From Branchiostoma lanceolatum (Eukaryota; Chordata; Leptocardii; Amphioxiformes; Branchiostomatidae): 64,000 nt of DNA. The position numbers and the translations under genes were made by a program. The first letter of the stretch is position 1. Every line of letters begins with the position of its first letter. Below the pieces are notes generated by a model that saw nothing but the letters and a program-made list of their open reading frames with translations, was not told the DNA's origin and made no database searches. Shown here one piece after another: positions 11,600 through 24,400 of this stretch. The stretch spans positions 14,125,029-14,189,028 of the forward strand of contig NC_089737.1 in NCBI RefSeq assembly GCF_035083965.1, read 5' to 3'.

Positions 11600-14500
11600 T
11601 TACAAGATGGTGCATACTGTTTCCTCACCTGGAAAAGCGTAATAAATACCAAAGTTAGTGATTGAATGAATGTATTAATGAATGAATGAATGAGTAAGAA
11701 CGAATGAAGACCTTCATCATACATGATATACCCACTGAGTTCAGTACAGATCACAAGAGAATGGTGTACAGATACATCTATGCATTGTCACATGATTACA
11801 ATAATTATAATAATAAGTAAGTTGGGACTTCTCGCGTCTTTGTGATAACAAAAATGTTAGAGCAGTTATGTTCCATAATTAAAGTCATGTCTACACTCAT
11901 TAGAAATGTATCTGTATTACTTAGGTGTATGGATTAGAGATTATTAGGTTGTCTATAAAGTTCACCAACTCTCTCTTTGTTGTATAATAACAATCTAATA
12001 CAAAATCGTATTCATTCAGTTTCAAAGGCATGTAGTTTGCGACATTTTATTCGACTGTTTTGTGTTGGTGCAGTTGACTCATGGATGTAATAGTATCAAT
12101 TTCTAAGATGGCATAAATGCATTGAAGTACATATTAACAACTACTTACGTGGGGTTGGAGGTGGAGGTGGAGGCCGTTTCTTCAGTTCCTTTAGCACCTT
12201 TTGCATATCTGCCTGCTGCCGCTCCATCCTGTCGATTTTCTCTTTCATCTTACCCATGTCCTTCTCGTAGCGCTCCTGCGGCAGAAATTTGGGCCCAGAT
12301 CGGTCAATCGATTTTTGCAGGAAGTCAAAAAGCAATGTTATTCCAATCACTATGACGGGGCTACGTGGTATATGTTGTAGCCATATCACGAACGTCGTGT
12401 TGAAAAGGAGATTTTTAACTTGCCTTTTCTGCATAGGTTGCTACATTTTATGTTCGACATTTGTCTGTTCAAATTACACATGTCAGGATTGCCTTGATGT
12501 TCATTAGTTTCTGTGCTCACTCTGTAGTATAATCTTTTTACTGTTAAGTTAAACATAATTGTCTTATGATGGAACTTGTGGACTCGTTTATTTTCCGGTA
12601 CTAGTAACTGCATTGTCTTCCCTTTATGTCTGCCATGCTCATTGCAAAATGCGTTACTTTGAAGGTGACGCCAATGACGAAAAAGAATCAAACGTTTTGT
12701 TTATTACTTAGAAATATTTCTAAACTACTATTTTGCTGTGACATTACTGCTGACCTTTGCCCTTTTCGCCTGTTCCTCCATCTGTGCATTCTGAAGGTCC
12801 CGGATCTTCTGTAGCTCAACCGCATGCCGCTTCTCCATCTCTCGTTTCATCTGAGATTAAAAGTGGAAGTTATAAATTATATTAGGGATGATGATTGATA
12901 AACATTTCACGACTTTTGGCTCCTACATCTGCTGGATATATTAACACATGATCTTTGATGAGTTTTCAATTGGTTTTTTCATTCAATGTACAATGATTAC
13001 TCATAACAGTACCTTTTCGATCTGCTCCTTATGAAGCCGCTCCGTTTTCTGTAGATTTTCCTGTTCGGTTTGCTTCATGTCCTGTGCTTGTTTGCGCAGC
13101 TGTTGCTTCTCTCTCGCCATGATCTTAGCATTGAGCTCTGCCTCATGTGCCTTCTGCCGTTCCTGCATTATCTGGAGTATCGAGAGTGCTGCATTAATAT
13201 GTTCCGTAGAGCATACACTTCTTGTCTGTAATATGCTTTGGACACCATAGGGAAATAAAACCTTTGACGTATGCAGAATTCCGACGAATTCAAAAGACCA
13301 GAAACAGATGACAAGGCAATCATCAAGTCCCATACTTCTTGGGTTACTCCAATGTAGTGCTACATTTGTTTTTAGGAATGGGAAAATTACCTTGCTTCGA
13401 TAGCCCTTGATCTTTTCGATTTCTGCTTTTAGCTTTTCTATGTTTTTGGACATCTGCTGCAGAACCACCCACTTCTCCGGGCCGCGTGCCTGCTCTTCGT
13501 ACTGATGGAGTGCATTAGTCAGCTCTACAGTCAACTCCTGGAAGTCATAGTCTGGAGGAGGCGACTCCACGTGTTTTCTTGCAAATAGAACAGTGAAATA
13601 CATACTTTATTCAATCGTTCGCAGGCATTATACTTTATTAGAAAACCAAATCCATACTTCATGATAAACATTTATTAACTATGACAGAAATCGTCGTGAT
13701 AAATGATGTAAGAACGACGAATCAAGCTAAAAAGGAATTCAATTGAAAGTTACCTAATTGGGTCAAACAAGCGTTCAAAGAGTGTCTGGCAGAAGATCTT
13801 GGACAGCTCTTTGTTCTTTTGGATGTAGTGGAGAAATTCCCCGCCAGTAACCACAAACCCTTCCTGCGTTTTGGTAGTGCCGTCGGCTGCCACATAATCA
13901 ACTGGACGCTCCTCTCTTTGAACTGCACAAAGGTTAATGTAGTATAGGAACATTTTGGTTTCAGCCTTTTGTAACGTTTTGTCGACAAAAGGATAAAAGT
14001 GTCACTTTGTAAGGGTAACAGTCCTTCAACTCACATTTGAACAAAAATAACATTTTGACCACTTCAGAAAATTTTTTATACAGTAATCAGAAAACATTAC
14101 CGTAAGTCTCATTGATATGGCTAAATGTTAAGCAAAAAGTACTTTTGAGTCGTCGTCTCTGTCAAGCTATTTTCTCAAAGAAGCATAGCCAGATGCAGAA
14201 GCTAAGTTCGGTGTAATATAACCAGCTGCTGCTGCGTCGCGTTCCTGCGAAGCTAGTGTGTTGCGCCGAAGCAAAGTTTCAAATGTACTTACCCAAACGT
14301 TTTTGCATTTGATCCATCAACTTCTTGTTCTCATTGCTTTGATCGTCTGAGCTGATATCAAAATGGCCGACCTTCTCCAAAAGCATGTCTGTGGCTTTAT
14401 CTAACAGCGTGTTGTGGAAGCCAATGAGGGTAGGCTGGCTGGGAGAGTTCCTGAGCAAATAGATGAGAAATAAAAATCAACTTAAACAAGAATATGACTG

Positions 14501-17500
14501 AAGTGGGAAGCTACTTGCTATTGTATGGACTCTGAGGCCTTGGGTCGGACTGGATAAGATTCATCGAAATAAATTCACCGATTCCGACACTAATGGAGAC
14601 GATTAATGAGTAAATATCGTGGTTCTCCCATTGTCATCGCGATGAATGAGCGTCCCCTCCTATCACAAGTAGTAAATATAATATGTAGATAATCGTACAC
14701 ATAACGAGAGGGTCAAGGTGACAGTTAATTAAACCGTAACAAAATGTTTTTCGTCACGTAAATGATACCTTGTACTGGTTTTCCCACTTCCTTTTGCACG
14801 TTTCCTTGTAGGGCGTCTCATAGCTCCCTTAGGTTTGAGATGTATTTCACTTCCTTGACTTTCCTCCAATGGAACCAGTCCATTGTGGGTGGCGGTAGCA
14901 ATCTGGGACTACAGAATAGACAAAAATCAACTCTTTTTAATAACTTGCAATGCCATGTCTAATGAATACGTGAATGTTGAATATTACATGGTCTATGTCC
15001 GTGAATTGTTCCATAAGGTTACATGAGCTACGGTGGTAAAAGATACATCGGTGCTTACCACCAAACCTTAAAAATCTGGTTATACTGATGCTAACGCTGC
15101 AAAATCTCTATTTTCTGTCTCTCAAGTGAAAACTGATTTAACTAGCAATATTTTAGTACGTTGCATAGATAAATATGTCATATTAATGTTGAATATCTCT
15201 CACTTGCATCTGTTGATTGTATTCATTGATCACCTCCTCAATGGCCCTGACCCGCATGAGCTCTATGGTGTTCTGCCAGGTGTTGTCCAGGGCAGGGATG
15301 GCCTTAGGATCATTGACCGCTTCCATATACTGTCGGGTCATGATGCTGAGGGCCTCACCTGAGAAGATGAAACTTGCATAGATCAAACAGTCAACACTTT
15401 GCCTTGCCTGATTTCATCATGTCGGCGCGTCAGTCAATAACAAAGTTCTTTGTACACAACGAAGTGTTTTTAGCCGACGTTTTGATGACCTTCTGTTACC
15501 TTCTTCAAGGCAGTACTGGCTAATTGACACTAACACTATTGACACAATGCAGCAGTACAAATTTTGCACCTACCTGCAGTGCAAATTAGAACCAGTCATT
15601 AATGCCATGAGGAATTTGACAGACGGTCACGTAACGTCGGCTAGGTCACCTGGTTATGTAATAAGAATTTTGTCATCCAACCAACGCAAGAATGAAGGTG
15701 TAGTCATAAGTGTACTACACTGGTGTAAAATAAGGGGTGTACCGAATAACTAATAGCAAACCATTGTTTTTACTACGAGGAAAGAATTATGGGGATAATG
15801 CCCTTGGTTGTCCTTTCTTACCACTAACAGTTGAAACCTTGTCGTAGCCTCGCTTTGCACGTGACTTCCGCAAAAGCCTCTCGGTGAGGTTTTCAACGCC
15901 CTTGTTAAATTCTGGGTTCAGGCTGTCCGTGTGCTGAGCTATGTTGTACATCACCTCCGGGACCCCAGAGGGGCTCACCAAGGTGGTACATTCCACCGAC
16001 GGGAAGAATGTGAGAATGGCCCGACCTACTTTGTCACTTGTTGACTCCTCAAAATCATCATCATCATCATGACGTCCAAGGACCTACATGTAAGATACAT
16101 AACAGAGAAATACCTGATGTAAAGCATAGCAACTAGGGTGCACAAAGTCTCTATCACAAAATTGATGCTCCTCTCCGCAAGACTAGGAACTATGATAGGT
16201 TTGGATTCCAAGCTAGCTTTGATTGCCATCGACTTTCATCAGACCTTACCTTAGTAATCAAGTACTCGGTAGGAGTCATGTCTTTGCCGAATTCATCCTC
16301 CATCTTAAGAGCTGCGTCACGTAGCAGCCACAGGAAGTCTGGGAAGAACTGACGGAATGCTGACACCTGTGTCTTCTCTCCTTGTTTCACCGTGACCCCT
16401 TTAGCCAGTTTGATGAAGCACCTGGTGAAATGTTGGATTAGACAAAAGCCAGCGCATTAATGTACACTGTTTGATCCTTTACGTCATACGGTACCTGGCC
16501 ATGGGCCGGAATAACGTTCGATACAGACGTTCCGAACCGGTCCGTATTTTACGCGTATTGCACGGTGTTCGAAGTTGTATTGCAAAGACTTCCATCGAAT
16601 TATTCGAACGCACTTCGCATGCGCCGCGAGATTGTGAATTCCAAATTGCGTGGAATTGATGTTTAAAAGTTTTGTGTTCGGCACACCAAATTTTCTCAAA
16701 TTCTGGTGCATTTTGCATTGAAATTTGTGTTTTGGGGTGAGTATGACAGAGAAAATACAACACGGTGCATTCCATTCCATATAACCCTCGGTCCCAGCCT
16801 TACTGTGGGTATGGCTGGTAGCTCGATTGATTCGGGATACACCGTCTTGTATTTGTATAACATGTAATCATTAAAAAGGTAAAGCAGGCATTTTCAATTG
16901 AGGTGAAGCATAATGCTTTTAAGTAGCTAGTGGTAGTGCAATGCGGCTTCGCCACGGCTCGCGTATTAATTTAATGTAATCATTACTCAAAGAAAATCAA
17001 GTACCCCAATCAGATAGATGTAATTAGTAAATTGTTGTCATCAAGTTATTCGTATTCGCGGTAAAATCTACTTACTGCATCTTCTCCAGATCTCCCTTAT
17101 GTGGCACACTGAGTGAGTTGTAGATGAGTTGGGAGGACAGCAGGATGGTCATCACCAGGATAGAGGCGTCCTGGCCAGCACTGGCTCCTACTGCGTCTGG
17201 AATTCAAAATGATTTATTTGAAAACTGAATAAGGATGTCGTCAAATAGATCTTTCTGTACTCTTCAGAAATTATATTTTGAGGCACGATACTACCCTTGT
17301 AGTAGCGTAGTAGCTGGGAGCTAAAGGATACATTGGTATGACATTCCTGCGATTGGGAATGCTAAAAAACAGTTATATGGCACATTTTGGTGAGACTTAA
17401 TTCAGTATCACTAATGAATGTTTTCTGAAACATTATATGTAATACTAAGATGCATTTGGCTTCTTGCGACTAACAAATCTCAGAATGGAGCTAAACCAAC

Positions 17501-20500
17501 ACTCCACTTTTGAGCAAACCCTACTTACCAATGCCCTCTGTGTCCAGTAGCACGATAGTGAAGTCCTTCCCCCGCAGCACCTTGGTGCCCATCCAGATAC
17601 CAAGCGTCTTGGAGAACACGAGATGACCCAGTTCAAAGGCATCCGCTGTGCCAAGTAGCCTATAACACCGATGGTCCTTAGTTACTCGGTTAACTTCTAA
17701 ACAACACCGAAACCAGAGCAATTCCTCATTGATTATGCAAACGAAGTCCTAGTTTGCATAATTTGTATCTAATCGTGTACATCTCTGTCTAAGCTATCCG
17801 TATACCGAATGGTTCCTTTGTTCAGTGCTCCTCCTTTAAAGGTGTTAACAAAAAAACAGAAGTTTCAGAGCAAGCTCATGGGGTGCCCAAACCTATACCA
17901 CCACATCAAAAGCTATCTGCCACAAAAGACCAATGCCATAGCATGTCCAGGAGAAAAGATATAAAGAACGGAAGTTCTACTGAAGTATCCTAGGTCACAC
18001 ACCAGAGGGGCCCCAAACTCGACCCTGACCTCTGTGTACCCACATACCGAACATCATTACAGCACAGCATAATCTCTAAGCAAATCTAAGGGTGGCAAAG
18101 ACCGCATCCAACTGCCAAGTGTGGCTACAAAAACTCCTTTTAACAGTTGGATACGGTCTTTGCCACCATTAGATCTGCTTGGAGATTACATTCACCAGAG
18201 GTTCTTGAGTTAACGTTATTGACAAGACAGAGGGTATGAGGTCTCCGAACTCTTGGTTTCTTGTTACGTTACTTTTTGTGCAAATGCTGGTCACACAAGG
18301 CGTTGGCTTGCATGTTGGAATTGACACTTTTTTGGCTTAAGTTCACTCAAAAGGTTTGGACCATTTACGCCAGAGTCGCCAAGGTCACTGATATCTATCA
18401 CCAATTCTCGGCCACGAAAGCATACATTTTTTTTTATGGCTAACAGGTAACATCTCACCTTGAGAGGATGTAGCTTTTTCCAGTCCGACAGGGTCCACAG
18501 ATTGCCAGGACACTCACGGGCCCCTCGATCCCCTCCATTAGATCCAAGGCCTCGGGAACGACATGCAGACTTTCCCGTCGGACACCCAACACCTCTTCGA
18601 CTTTTCCGGTGGACGCATTGTACTTCAGATCGTTCGGCAGGATCAGCGGGATGGACGAGCCATGGACGGTATTCCCACCTCCTTTGGGCTTCAGCTCCTC
18701 GACTTTGAACCCGAGCTTGGAATGTAACCTCCCTATGTCTGTTGGAAATCGTTGCAATGTCATGGTGAAAAGGCTGCAGTATTTTGTAGTAAGAAGAAAT
18801 AAGAGAAACGCAGACAAAATCTGATAATTTCATGCAAGCCAAGCTGCTTATTACCCCAGCTGATACTGGATGGACACATGTTTCTTTAGGTCTTAGGCAG
18901 TAAGGTGTGTCCAAGATTTCTTGTTCCTAAAATTCTATTCAATACTGCATTCGTCTGATAGCATGGGGCCATATGTTATAGGCTATAGCTCACTTTGGTC
19001 CATTGTCACACATCCCCCCCCAACAATGTATTTTATATTGCGGTTCATCCTTATGACAAAAAATCTACCATTCTCAAGCTTGTGTGCCTTCCACCCTCTC
19101 ATGCCAGGCCTGCCACTAGTCCCTTTCAAGTTGCGGTAGTATTTTTCAGCAGGGCTGCCATCATCATCTGGTGTGTTTCTCTTTCTCATTCCTACAAGAA
19201 GGATATCATGGCTTGTTTTGGTGTTTGCGCATGCCTCAACAACCCAATACATACGATGATACATAATGTATTACTTAAGTTAAAGGTAAAGGGGAACCAT
19301 ATATTTAAAACTCTTTGATAAACTCGTATAGATCAATTCATAGATTAACAAGAGTTCTACGACCTCATACCTTCGCCAAATGATCTTAACCTTTATGACT
19401 GACGTATTGGGAGTGTTTCTCATCAATTATGAATCATGCCAGTTGGTCGTCTTCACCCAAGTAACATAAGTTGTCCAAAGTATAACTATGAGCTAAACAA
19501 AGAAGGTTATGCTAACATTTATCATCAATTATGCAAATAAGCTCCTTATTAGCATGATTTGGTTCAATGGTGTTCACATTCGCACTACTTCCAAATGCCA
19601 CAAGTATGAAATTGCCGTCATTAACTAGTATGCAATTATAGTAGTTTAACATTAATTATACAAATTAGTCTACATTTGCATATTTTTATCTATCAACATT
19701 CCTTTCTTCCTCAGTTACAAATTCGCATATTTGAATAGTCATATCATGGAACACAGCGGGTTTTTAAATTGCCTCATTAATTATGCAAACTAGAATCTGA
19801 TTTGCATCATTATCATCCAATCAAACAAAGCACCACGTAAGTTATAGAGTTATAGAATTTCTCATTAATTATGCAAAAGAGGTCTTCATTTGCATAGTTG
19901 ATATTTATTACTATTTCTCTCTTCCTCGGCCATGTCACATGTTTGAGAGTTCTATTATGGAATTTGGAGGATGTATCAATTTTCATCATTAGTTATGCAA
20001 ATTAGATACTGATTTGCATAATAAGTTTTATATCATGTAAATCATCACTCAGGCTATCCACTTAGCAAAAAGCATGACCATCCATCAAGCCCTTCTTGAG
20101 TTATTCCCTTTCACAGTCTGAAGCGAAACCTGCTCCTGCAGTCCCAGAAAATGCCGCTAGGGTGTCCAAACCGATACCTTTTACTCTCTTTCCAAAGAGC
20201 TATCTACCACTCAAAAGTCGGTTCCATAGCATATCCAAAACATGAGAATTTCCGCTGCAGTACTATAACAAGCCGCTAGGGGGCCCAAAATCTAATCATT
20301 TTCAGGTCTCACCAAGACCTACCAACATACCAAATGTGAAGACAACCCATCCAGGCATTCTTGAGTTATGCTGGTCTTCGTATACATACAAACGCTACCC
20401 TATGCATAACCTTCTCGGCGAAGGTAACTACTTGCCTTGAGGAACAGTGCAATTTCACAAGATCAAGATCTAAAAGTCAGTGAGAAGCCAATTTGTGTCA

Positions 20501-21570
20501 GCCAACACGTTTTAGGATCTTTTAGGCCTTCACAGTCAAACACCCCTGGCCCAATGGGAATATCTCCTTACTACACCAGTAACACTTTCCCTAAACCAGT
20601 AACACGTTCCAGCTGGTACCCAGCACAGGCACTCATACAATATAACACATTTCTACACTTTTCTCGTTAATTATGCGAAGTACTTCGCCCAAAATCTAAT
20701 CATCTTTAGATTTCCCACATACTCATCAACACACCAAATTTGACAACAATCCATCCAGGCGTCACTGCACGAAATGGCCTCGTATCCCGGCGTATACGTA
20801 CAGGGATTCCTCTGAAAATATTCCATTTCCCGGTGCGGATTTTTTAACGGAAACGCTAAATCCGCACCGGGATATGGAATATTTCCGGAGGAATCCCTGT
20901 ACGTATACGCCAGGATACGAGGCCATTTCGTGCAGTGCGTTCTCGACTTATTCTGTTCACTAACAGACACACAGACAAGCATCAAAACATAGACTTCTTG
21001 GCGAAGTCAACAACTTTCAACGTAGCCTTTGAAAACGTGTATTTAATGAGACATATGCCCTCCAAGAACCTCTGAGCATCCAATCCCATATTACTTTTGA
21101 GCACCTAAGTCCCATAATCAAACTTGTTCTAATCACATACCAAATGTCATAAAGATCCCTTTACAACGTCGCAATTTCACAAGTTCTGCTGGTCAGCCAC
21201 ATTTGAACGAAACCGAAAACATAATTTTTGGCGAAGGTACTATCTTTCATATGAAGACCAAAATCTACTCACTCTCATCCCTCTCCAAATCCTCAGCTTC
21301 TTTTGCTAGCCGTGCTTCCTTGAGGGCTGTCAAAAGTTCCTTCAGCAATCCAAGATGTCCCTCTCTAATTTTGTCATCAGCTTCCAGCATAGTGAACATC
21401 TCATGTGGTGTTGCATTCTGAACTTTTCCTTTGGCAATATGATTGCCTAACAAAAGTCGCAAACTTTTCACTTGATTTTCAGATAAATTTTCATCAACCT
21501 TTAGATAAAACTTGCTACGAGGGGATAGTTCAAACTTGTCTGATGATGAGTCACCATTCCAAGACGCCAT
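11600..21570 (-). CDS. DED-GBP fusion: death-effector domain + guanylate-binding GTPase + coiled coil + CaaX box
   Basis: Coding exons: 21570-21273, 18738-18459, 17659-17529, 17196-17076, 16421-16250, 16083-15822, 15358-15204, 14908-14769, 14450-14293, 13922-13754, 13577-13391, 13171-13013, 12850-12755, 12275-12149, 11628-11600. They total 2484 nt (827 residues) with every phase consistent. Residues about 18-95 are a DED (LSENQVKSL, HEMFTMLE, LLKELLTAL) like that of FADD. The GTPase has the P-loop GPCRTGKS at 181-188, DTEG at 232-235 and the GBP-type LLRD at 309-312. Helical and coiled-coil regions follow to about 810, then a proline run (811-818), and the last four residues CTIL form a CaaX box as in vertebrate GBPs. 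The DED exon has ACCATGG at the start and ends in phase 1; the GBP exon opens in phase 1. An ATG at 18763, in frame, could start a DED-less form. If the 12149 donor is not used, translation stops at TAG a few bases later and the CaaX is lost. Inferred role: prenylated defence GTPase with death-fold signalling. Confidence 0.83.
16878..16972 (-). mobile_element. SINE fragment (AGCTAGTGGTAGTGCAATG family)
   Basis: The phrase aggtaaagcaggca then tagtggtagtgcaatgcgg and cttcgccacggctcgcg matches the longer copies at 46612-47060 and 54837-55210. It lies in a DED-GBP intron. Confidence 0.6.
17720..18250 (-). repeat. degraded piece of the TACCTTCGCC element
   Basis: Contains gattatgcaaacgaagtcc/tttgcataatttg and the gagggtatgaggtc edge, matching interior and end blocks of the elements at 10349 and 19368. 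A foldback element (18071-18187) is inserted in it. Confidence 0.5.
18071..18187. mobile_element. foldback MITE, CTCCAAGCAGA-type
   Basis: Left arm aatctctaagcaaatctaag then ggtggcaaagaccgcatcc; right arm is the inverse, ggatacggtctttgccacc then attagatctgcttggagatt. Arms are about 45 bases with a loop of about 30. It lies in DED-GBP intron 2. Confidence 0.75.
19368..20425 (-). mobile_element. 1.1-kb non-autonomous element with TACCTTCGCC inverted ends (copy B)
   Basis: Left end TACCTTCGCCAAATGAT, right end TTCTCGGCGAAGGTA: the same termini as the 10349-11475 copy but inverted. The interior is colinear in reverse, with blocks of AATTATGCAAA and TTTGCAT. It sits in the large intron between the DED exon and the GBP exons. 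Confidence 0.75.
20763..20937. mobile_element. CACTG-ended snap-back MITE with probable CGT target duplication
   Basis: Near-perfect hairpin: CACTGCACGAAATGGCCTCG on the left and CGAGGCCATTTCGTGCAGTG on the right. The arms are about 80 bases (both contain gtatacgtacagggattcct or its complement) around a short loop. The flanks read ggCGT|CACTG and CAGTG|CGTtc, which fits a 3-base target duplication of the CACTA superfamily. It is inserted into a degraded TACCTTCGCC-element piece. Confidence 0.8.
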
Positions 21571-21949
21571 GGTGGTCACTGTGAACAACAAAAAGACAGC
21601 ACTGGGAGGTTAGATGATCTCCAAGCAAGTCTGATGCGCTCTCTGGTCCCCTCCTAGGCATGCGAGGATAGTTTGTGTGTATGTGTGAGGCGTGTCCTGA
21701 AAAGAATATATAGAAGCCTAGACCTATATAGTTGGCCTGACGTAATTTTGTGGCGATGTTCATAGTTTAGGTGGGCTCTTAACACTAACAGTGCAATCAT
21801 GATAAGCTTTGGGCTCAAATAGTATCATGCAATCGGCAACTGTCAGGCAGACCCCATTCATGCACAAAGAAACAACCCCTAATGCACCGGGTGCGCGAGA
21901 GGAGCCGCTCTTTCCCGTGCAGCTTATTTCTGTGGTAATTGCCCGCCAG

Positions 21950-22335
21950 TGTTGGGACCCTTGACTATTCATCTTGTACATTACATGTTGTTACAGATAA
22001 CAAAGACTACGCAGACCAAAGTCTTTTGGATCAAGTGTCACGGGTCACAAATGTTAAGTGACAATTCTTGTGTATACTATGAGCGGGCGCTTTCTGTGAC
22101 GGTGAAAAGTCAATACAAATCATGACACAGCTGGCATTACCTACTGGTAAGTTTGTCTAGGTCAAAGCAAAACACTATTCAATGGAAAGTCCAATATGTA
22201 CCCCGGCCTGAGTAAGAAAAACTCCCCAATTGGCATTATGGTAAAGCTCGCGTAAGGCAACCAATCGCTGTTCCTTCCACATAAGTGAAAGCAAAAACTA
22301 CCAACCGGGATGAAAAACCCGTGTTATGTTGTATA
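21950..22335. repeat. unit 1 of a three-copy upstream repeat
   Basis: The shared string of phrases is: acagataacaaagactacgc, then gtcttttggatcaagtgtc, then ggtcacaaatgtt, then gagcgggcgc, then a short spacer and gtttgtctaggtcaaagca. Other copies are at 24105-24400 and 24880-25325. It lies 0.4-0.8 kb upstream of the DED-GBP start codon, so it may include promoter sequence. An IRF-like run GTGAAAGCAAAAAC lies at about 22285-22298. The order and spacing are conserved, but I cannot tell a duplicated promoter from an unrecognised transposon. Confidence 0.5.
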
Positions 22336-23019
22336 CTTTATTCAATGATCATATTTCCGATGTCATAGCATCTGAATGCTCGGCTAATTCGCAGCACGTC
22401 ATTCCTAAGCAAAAGAGGAACATATAATTACGTGCGTGCGCAAAGTCACATGACACACCTGTTCGGGTGGATAGTCTGTAACCCGATTCCTCACCACAGG
22501 TCCCAGTATAAATGCATGCTCACACGGTGTTAAACAGGCGGCGATAAAGTTTCAGACCATGCATTGTTCTTTATTGAAGGACCGATATTTCTTCCAATGG
22601 GTTGAATAAACTTTTGGCTCTGCCCGTGCGGTTTTAAGATAAATGATGTTTTTTTTATACATTGGACGATGATTGGTAGCGCTACATTACCTTGAGCATC
22701 CATGGAGCCGATTGAATCGTCTAATGATAGTCTAAATTTCCCGAGGTTACTTACGAATGTGTACATTTGTTTTCTGGCAGATAAGAAAGTAGTCGACTTT
22801 CACGACGTCATACCTTCACGAAATGATGTTAACCTTTTCAAGTGACGTATCAGAAGTATTTCAGCCCCTGCATGCGCAGTTGAAACAAACCATCGAAGAT
22901 AACGAAGATGTGATGCTTTTCAATTGCCACTCCGATGTCAAACGTGGGACGTTGATTTTTTTGACAGTTTAAAGTGACTTCATGATGGACCAGACTTGCA
23001 AAGTCTGTAACGTTACCCT

Positions 23020-23378
23020 TTGTGGGGTCGTGTGGCGCAACGGCAGATCGTTCGGCTCAGAACCAAGGGGTCCCGAGTTCGAATCCTGTCATGTCACCGA
23101 TCTTGTGCCCTTGGGAAAGGCACTTTACACGACTTTCCTCACTTCACCCAGGTGTAAATGGGTACCTGACTTCGGTCGGGGAAGGTCGTATTGAGGTCAC
23201 CTGGTGGCACCGAATGGCAGCCGCCCAGACCCTTGCGAAAATTCCACATAATGCAAGTGTGGATAAGATATGTACTACATGTATATGTATATGTTGTGCA
23301 TTATGTGAAACCTGTAAACCCTGCATCAATTCAGCCCTAGAAAGGCTGCCATTGCGGGTAATTTCTGACCAATAAAAA
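23020..23378 (+). mobile_element. tRNA-derived SINE, near full length
   Basis: Head cgtgtggcgcaacggcagat with B box gagttcgaatcc, body gtgcccttgggaaaggcac, gggtacctgacttcggtcgg, ggcagccgcccagaccctt, and tail attgcgggtaatttctgacc then aataaaa. The - strand copy at 59052-59400 matches it end to end. Confidence 0.8.
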
Positions 23379-24104
23379 CCATACTTCTCTTCACCGACCG
23401 GACATTTTAAATCTTTGAAGAAACCTGTCTTTGGTCAATCATATGTGGTATTTCATAGTCTTACGATGAAATACCAACAAGCTTAATAAGTTACTATAGA
23501 GCATTTGACACAGCTAACCCTGCCTTGGTTTTCCCCCCGAACCAAAGGAAAGACTGGAAATAAACATCATCCAATGGAAAGTCCCAGCTTGATATAAACC
23601 TGGGCATGAGTCAGGGGAACCCCCTAATTAGCATCACAATAATGATAAGTCCGTGACTCAACTGTTCTAGTGGTAAGTCCCAGCTTTTGGTATGATTTTG
23701 AAAAATCTCTGAGATTAGTGGTACTGCACTCACCCAACAATTTATTATGCAAGTGGACTCTAGTATTTTTCTTTGTAACACTAATGGAATCTGACTAAAA
23801 TGAAACAAACAAATCGAGTGCTGCTTGGTTTCTTAAAATGAAACATCTTGTTCTTCAGCTTTCACTGTTTAATAAGCAATTTACACATTGGAAAGAGATT
23901 ATCAATTTTTGCTCACAATTTTTTGGGTATTGGAGAAGCCGTTCTGGACAAAGAATATGGGAGCTGGATGTCAGTATTCAATTGGTAGCAAACGTAACTT
24001 TTCTTGTAGAGTGGGTATGCCTTAATGTACTCATGTTCCTGTTAATTTCAGTAACACATGTCATATGATTGAATAGTCCTATCATGGAGCGTATTGGATT
24101 TATA

Positions 24105-24400
24105 ATTTAGTGTTGGAGCCCTAGACTATTCACCTTGCAGACTTGCACCTTACATGTTTTCACAGGTACCAGAGTCTACACAGAAACAAAGTCTTTCGGA
24201 TCAAGTGTCGCCGGTCACACAGACGCGGCAATTCTTCTGCTGCGTGTGTATATATAGCGGGCGCATTTATTTGACATTGGGCGTGGAAAGTCTACAACAA
24301 TCATGTCACCGCTAACGTTACCTAGTATTAGTGAGTTTATCTAGACCACAGCAAAATACTGGAAAAAAACATTCAGTGGAAAGCACCAGCTTAACATGTA
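24105..24400. repeat. unit 2 of the three-copy upstream repeat
   Basis: Carries gtaccagagtctacacag, aaagtctttcggatcaagtg, tatatatagcgggcgcattt and gagtttatctagaccacagc, in the same order as units 1 and 3. A shorter internal repetition (tggcgatgtccgtagttgg) occurs at 24435 and 24611 next to it. Confidence 0.5.

Noticed and set aside
18291-18914. 207-residue frame on -
   Set aside because: Frame-shifted shadow of the GBP P-loop exon (18738-18459), which uses a different frame and has paralogue support.
18983-19264. 93-residue frame on - that might be a transposase piece
   Set aside because: No catalytic motif or family pattern that I can name; it lies in the long intron of DED-GBP. Left unassigned.
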